From positions 1 through 7,594 of the forward strand of contig JBDTLH010000179.1 of NCBI GenBank assembly GCA_039934875.1: a DNA stretch of 7,594 bases, in the 5' to 3' direction. The notes under the pieces are model-generated. The model ran no database searches and was not told the origin of the DNA. It saw nothing but the letters and a program-made list of their open reading frames with translations. How positions within the stretch are numbered: the stretch's first letter is position 1; every line of letters begins with the position of its first letter. This document shows, piece by piece, positions 4,585-7,594 of the stretch. Position numbers and translations under genes: made by a program. The stretch comes from JBDTLH01 sp039934875 (GTDB lineage Bacteria > Acidobacteriota > Terriglobia > Terriglobales > Acidobacteriaceae).

Positions 4585-7290
4585 ATGCCGTTGGCCCCAG
4601 GAATCCATCTCGGCCCCTATGAAATCCAATCCGCCATCGGCGCGGGCGGCATGGGCGAGGTCTATCGCGCCCGCGACACCCGTCTCGAGCGCACCGTCGC
4701 CATAAAAATCCTTCCCGCCCATCTCTCCGGCGATGCCGAAGCCAGGCAGCGCTTTGACCGCGAGGCCCGCGCCATCTCGTCGTTGAACCACGCCAACATC
4801 TGCACACTGCATGATGTCGGGCATCAAGACGGCGTGGATTATTTGGTGATGGAGTTTCTCGAAGGCGAGACTCTCGCGGAGCGCATAGCCAAAGGGCCGC
4901 TTTCCACAGAGCAGGTGCTGCGTTACGGCACGGAGATTTGCGAGGGGTTGGAGCGGGCGCATCGCACCGGAGTCATCCATCGCGACCTAAAGCCGGGCAA
5001 CGTGATGCTCACTAAATCGGGCGCGAAGCTGATGGATTTCGGCTTGGCGAAATCAGCGGCGGCGGCGGTCTCGGCGTCGAGTTTATCCGGCGTGACCTTC
5101 GCGCCGGACAAGCCGCTGACTTCGGCGGGCACGGTGGTGGGGACGTTTCAATATATGTCCCCGGAACAAGTCGAAGGCAAAGAGGCCGACGCGCGCTCCG
5201 ACATCTTTGCGCTCGGGGCAGTGCTCTATGAGATGGCAACCGGCAAGCGCGCGTTTGAAGGCAAGACGACAGCCAGCGTGATCGCCGCCGTGCTGGAGCG
5301 CGACCCGGAGCCGATCAGCACCGTGCGCCCGATGTCGCCTCCGGCGCTCGACCGATTAGTAAAAGCGTGTGTGGCAAAAGACCCCGATGATCGCATTCAG
5401 ACTGTCCACGACGTGAAGTTGCAGTTGAAATGGATAGCGGAGGGCGGTTCGCAAACGGGCGTTCCCGCAATCATTTTACACAAACGTAAAAACCGCGAGC
5501 GCTTCGCATGGGCATTGGCTTCTGTCCTCCTGATCGCCGGCCTCGCAGCAGGATATCTGCTGCGCCCGGTTCCCGCCGCTCCCAGTTTGCGGGTGGCTCT
5601 GAATTTGCCTCCACGGTTTCGTCTCGATCCTTATAACCCTTCTTTAGCGTTGTCGCCCAACGGAGGCCGCCTCGCGCTTGCTGCAACCGGCCCTGACGGA
5701 CTGCAACGGCTCTGGCTGCGTTCGCTGAGTGGGGAAGGTTTGCAACCGCTTCCGGGGACCGAAGGCGCCACGTATCCATTTTGGTCGCCGGACGCCCGTT
5801 TCCTCGGTTTTTTCGCCAATTACAAGCTGAAGAAAATCGAGATCGCCACCGGCAGCGTGCAGTCCTTGTGCGCGGCCCCCAGCGGACGGGGAGCGGCTTG
5901 GGGCCACGACGGCAAGATTATCTTCGCGCCCAGCTATGCGTCGGGTCTGTACATGGTTGCGGCGGACGGGGGCGAACCCTCGCAGATTACGCAGGTCCTG
6001 AAAACCGGCGAATCCCACCGCCTGCCGCAGTTCCTTCCCGATGGTAAGCATGTCTTATTTTTTACTGCTTCGCTGAACGGGGCCGCGGATGCCGGCATCT
6101 ACCTGCTCGACCTTACCAGTAAAAAAGTGGAGATAATCCAGCGCGAGCACAACGAAGCCCGGTATCTTCAACCGGGGTATCTGGTCTTTCTGCGCGGACG
6201 CGATCTAATGGCTGAGCGCTTCGACGTCGTTCATCTCCGGAAAGGCGGCGAAGCGGTAAAGCTGGCGGAGAACGTGACTCCAAATGCCCCCCGCTTTAGC
6301 GGCGCCTACACCTTTTCTGATAATGGGTTGCTGCTCTTTGCCACCAGCCCAGAGAGCGCGACCAATCAGGTCACGATATTCAACAGCGACGGAGGCCTGG
6401 TAAAGACGCTGGGGCAGCCTCTTCACTTCGATAACGTCATGCTTTCGCCGGATGGCAAGCGGGTAGCGCTGCTGGCGCAAGATCCGCAGTCGGGAACGGA
6501 CTCAAAACCTGACTTTTGGATACTGAATATGGCCACGGGAGCGAGCGCCAGGATCGCGGCCAAGGTCTCCCCACGACTGCTCAGCCTCAGCCGCTCTAGC
6601 CCGGTATGGTTACCGGACAGCAGGCAGATCGCTTACGCCGATGCCGACAGTAACCTTAATGTGCAAATCGCCGACAGTTTCTCCCCGTCACGCCATGTGC
6701 TCACGCTCCCGAAAAATGTACCCAATAACACCACTGCGTTGTCTCCCGACGGGAAAATGCTGGCGCTCACTGAGATAGGAGCCTCGGGGCCGGACATCGT
6801 AATCCAACCGCTGGGCGGAGACCGTAAGCCGTTCCCATTTATCACCACCGCTGGCAGCGAAAATAGGCAGGGGACCTTCTCGCCCAATGGGAAATGGTTC
6901 GCCTATACCTCCGACGAGAGCGGTAGGTTCGAGGTTTATATAGTGCCCTTCCCTGCGGCGGCGGGCAAGCTGCAAGTCTCTTCCGGTGGAGGACAAGCGC
7001 CCGACTGGATTGAAGGCGGCCGAAAGCTGGCGTACATCAACAGCGAGCGTAAGCTGGTGGCCGCCGAATTGAAATACAGCGGGCAACAAGTGTCGGTCAG
7101 CCGCTCGCGAGAGATGTTCGGCGGCAAGCCGCTCCCGGCTCTACCGGGTCCAGAAGCCAGCTTCAACGGCAACGCTCCGAATTACATCACCCCAGATGGC
7201 AAGCTGGTGGTGTTGGCGGTCCCCACCGACTTGAACTCGATCACGCCTTTGACGCTGGTGACGAACTGGGCGGCGGGGTTGAAGAAATGA
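4585..7290 (+). CDS. Membrane Ser/Thr protein kinase with PD40/WD40-like propeller sensor domain (kinase 1)
   Basis: From ATG 4585 the protein has 901 residues. Residues about 11-283 are a complete Hanks-type kinase: glycine loop GAGGMGEV (19-26), ATP lysine K41 (VAIK), helix-C glutamate E60, catalytic HRDLKPGN (132-139; D134), metal-binding DFG (151-153), and SPE (192-194) closing an Ala/Ser-rich activation loop with several Ser/Thr that could be autophosphorylated. A basic run (KRKNRER, 300-306) precedes one transmembrane helix (307-326), which places the kinase in the cytoplasm and the rest outside. Residues about 335-900 are repeats with SPDG-like turns near 357, 401, 485, 621, 677, 720, 766 and 870, typical of a PD40/TolB-like beta-propeller that probably senses a ligand or protein; the ligand is unknown. 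An ATG at 4510 would add 25 residues overlapping the cytochrome c gene and is less likely. The stop overlaps the next kinase start (ATGA). All catalytic residues are present, so it should be active. Confidence 0.93.
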   Translation: MPLAPGIHLGPYEIQSAIGAGGMGEVYRARDTRLERTVAIKILPAHLSGDAEARQRFDREARAISSLNHANICTLHDVGHQDGVDYLVMEFLEGETLAERIAKGPLSTEQVLRYGTEICEGLERAHRTGVIHRDLKPGNVMLTKSGAKLMDFGLAKSAAAAVSASSLSGVTFAPDKPLTSAGTVVGTFQYMSPEQVEGKEADARSDIFALGAVLYEMATGKRAFEGKTTASVIAAVLERDPEPISTVRPMSPPALDRLVKACVAKDPDDRIQTVHDVKLQLKWIAEGGSQTGVPAIILHKRKNRERFAWALASVLLIAGLAAGYLLRPVPAAPSLRVALNLPPRFRLDPYNPSLALSPNGGRLALAATGPDGLQRLWLRSLSGEGLQPLPGTEGATYPFWSPDARFLGFFANYKLKKIEIATGSVQSLCAAPSGRGAAWGHDGKIIFAPSYASGLYMVAADGGEPSQITQVLKTGESHRLPQFLPDGKHVLFFTASLNGAADAGIYLLDLTSKKVEIIQREHNEARYLQPGYLVFLRGRDLMAERFDVVHLRKGGEAVKLAENVTPNAPRFSGAYTFSDNGLLLFATSPESATNQVTIFNSDGGLVKTLGQPLHFDNVMLSPDGKRVALLAQDPQSGTDSKPDFWILNMATGASARIAAKVSPRLLSLSRSSPVWLPDSRQIAYADADSNLNVQIADSFSPSRHVLTLPKNVPNNTTALSPDGKMLALTEIGASGPDIVIQPLGGDRKPFPFITTAGSENRQGTFSPNGKWFAYTSDESGRFEVYIVPFPAAAGKLQVSSGGGQAPDWIEGGRKLAYINSERKLVAAELKYSGQQVSVSRSREMFGGKPLPALPGPEASFNGNAPNYITPDGKLVVLAVPTDLNSITPLTLVTNWAAGLKK
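4609..4892 (+). repeat. Paralogous repeat, copy 1 (start of kinase 1)
   Basis: This stretch aligns without gaps to 7311-7594 at a constant offset of 2702 bases. By hand count about 58 of 284 bases differ (near 80 percent identity), mostly at third codon positions. It is the duplicated kinase N-lobe rather than a mobile element. Confidence 0.85.
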
Positions 7291-7594
7291 GCCTGACTAC
7301 GGGAACAAAACTCGGACCCTATGAAATCCAGTCGCCCCTGGGTGCGGGTGGGATGGGAGAGGTGTATCGCGCGCGCGACACGCGGTTGGAGCGCACGGTC
7401 GCCATCAAGATATTGCCCGCGCATCTTTCGAGTAATACGGAGGCGAAGCAAAGGTTTGATCGCGAGGCGCGGGCGATCTCGTCGTTGAATCACGCCAACA
7501 TCTGCACGTTGTATGACGTGGGGGATCAGGACGGCGTGGATTATCTGGTGATGGAGTTTCTCGAAGGGGAGAGGCTGGCGGACCGGTTAGTGAA
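7287..7594 (+). CDS. Ser/Thr protein kinase paralogue, N-terminal part (kinase 2, cut by window edge)
   Basis: 102 codons of a second Hanks-type kinase are visible. The start MSLTTGTKLGPYEIQ is followed by the glycine loop GAGGMGEV, the VAIK lysine (K41), the helix-C glutamate (E60 in FDREARA) and the hinge YLVMEFLEGE. The catalytic loop and anything beyond lie outside the window, so whether it also carries a propeller is unknown. Over residues 9-101 it matches kinase 1 without gaps, with 11 differences in 93 positions by hand count. The ATG overlaps the kinase 1 stop in ATGA with no clear Shine-Dalgarno site, so translation is probably coupled to kinase 1. The pair looks like a tandem duplication. 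Confidence 0.93.
   Translation, partial: MSLTTGTKLGPYEIQSPLGAGGMGEVYRARDTRLERTVAIKILPAHLSSNTEAKQRFDREARAISSLNHANICTLYDVGDQDGVDYLVMEFLEGERLADRLV
7311..7594 (+). repeat. Paralogous repeat, copy 2 (start of kinase 2)
   Basis: Second copy of the kinase N-lobe sequence; similarity runs to the right edge, so the true end of the duplication is not visible. A nearly unchanged core (7479-7506, matching 4777-4804) contrasts with heavily diverged wobble positions before it. Confidence 0.85.

Noticed and set aside
4567..4980. Minus-strand frame opposite the start of kinase 1 (and a similar one at 7182-7493 opposite kinase 2)
   Set aside because: They resemble each other only because the kinases are paralogous; both are shadows of the conserved kinase codons, without ribosome sites or domains.

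Overview
The window reads as a piece of a GC-rich, probably Acidobacteriota chromosome. The strongest pointer is a pair of tandem receptor-type Ser/Thr kinases with the N-terminal style LGPYEIQ...GAGGMGEVYRARDTRLERTVAIKILP and PD40/WD40-like propeller sensors, a family I know as greatly expanded in Acidobacteria. This assignment comes from recalled family knowledge, not a search. The dxs fragment at the left edge looks more like Verrucomicrobia/Chlamydiae-type sequences, so the phylum call is not certain.

Layout. Minus strand, right to left: qcrC-like di-heme cytochrome c (3955 to 3248), qcrA-like Rieske protein (3251 to 2115) and qcrB-like cytochrome b (2118 to 745), joined by two 4-base ATGA stop/start overlaps. 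After a 151-base gap comes the start of dxs (593 to the left edge), which is cut by the window. Plus strand: a small lipoprotein-type mono-heme cytochrome c (4152-4538) diverges from qcrC across a 196-base shared upstream region. It is followed 46 bases later by a full kinase with a propeller sensor (4585-7290), and then by a second kinase paralogue (7287 onward) overlapping the first by ATGA and cut by the right edge.

How the genes work together. QcrC, QcrA and QcrB together form a quinol:cytochrome c oxidoreductase (complex III). It is of the type best known from Actinobacteria: di-heme c subunit with a C-terminal membrane anchor, three-helix Rieske protein with a Tat-like motif before the third helix, and cytochrome b with PDWY in the Qo loop. 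The divergent mono-heme cytochrome may carry electrons onward to a terminal oxidase that is not in the window. Dxs begins the MEP isoprenoid pathway, which supplies quinone side chains, but a functional link to the qcr genes is only inferred. The kinases look like membrane sensors with a cytoplasmic kinase and an outward-facing propeller; nothing in the sequence ties them to the respiratory genes.

Initiation signals are mixed. The cytochrome c gene has a clear Shine-Dalgarno site, qcrA, qcrB and kinase 2 start by stop/start overlap, and both dxs and kinase 1 have TATACT exactly 11 bases before ATG with no Shine-Dalgarno site, suggesting leaderless or near-leaderless messages. I saw no RNA genes, insertion sequences, CRISPR arrays or convincing terminators.
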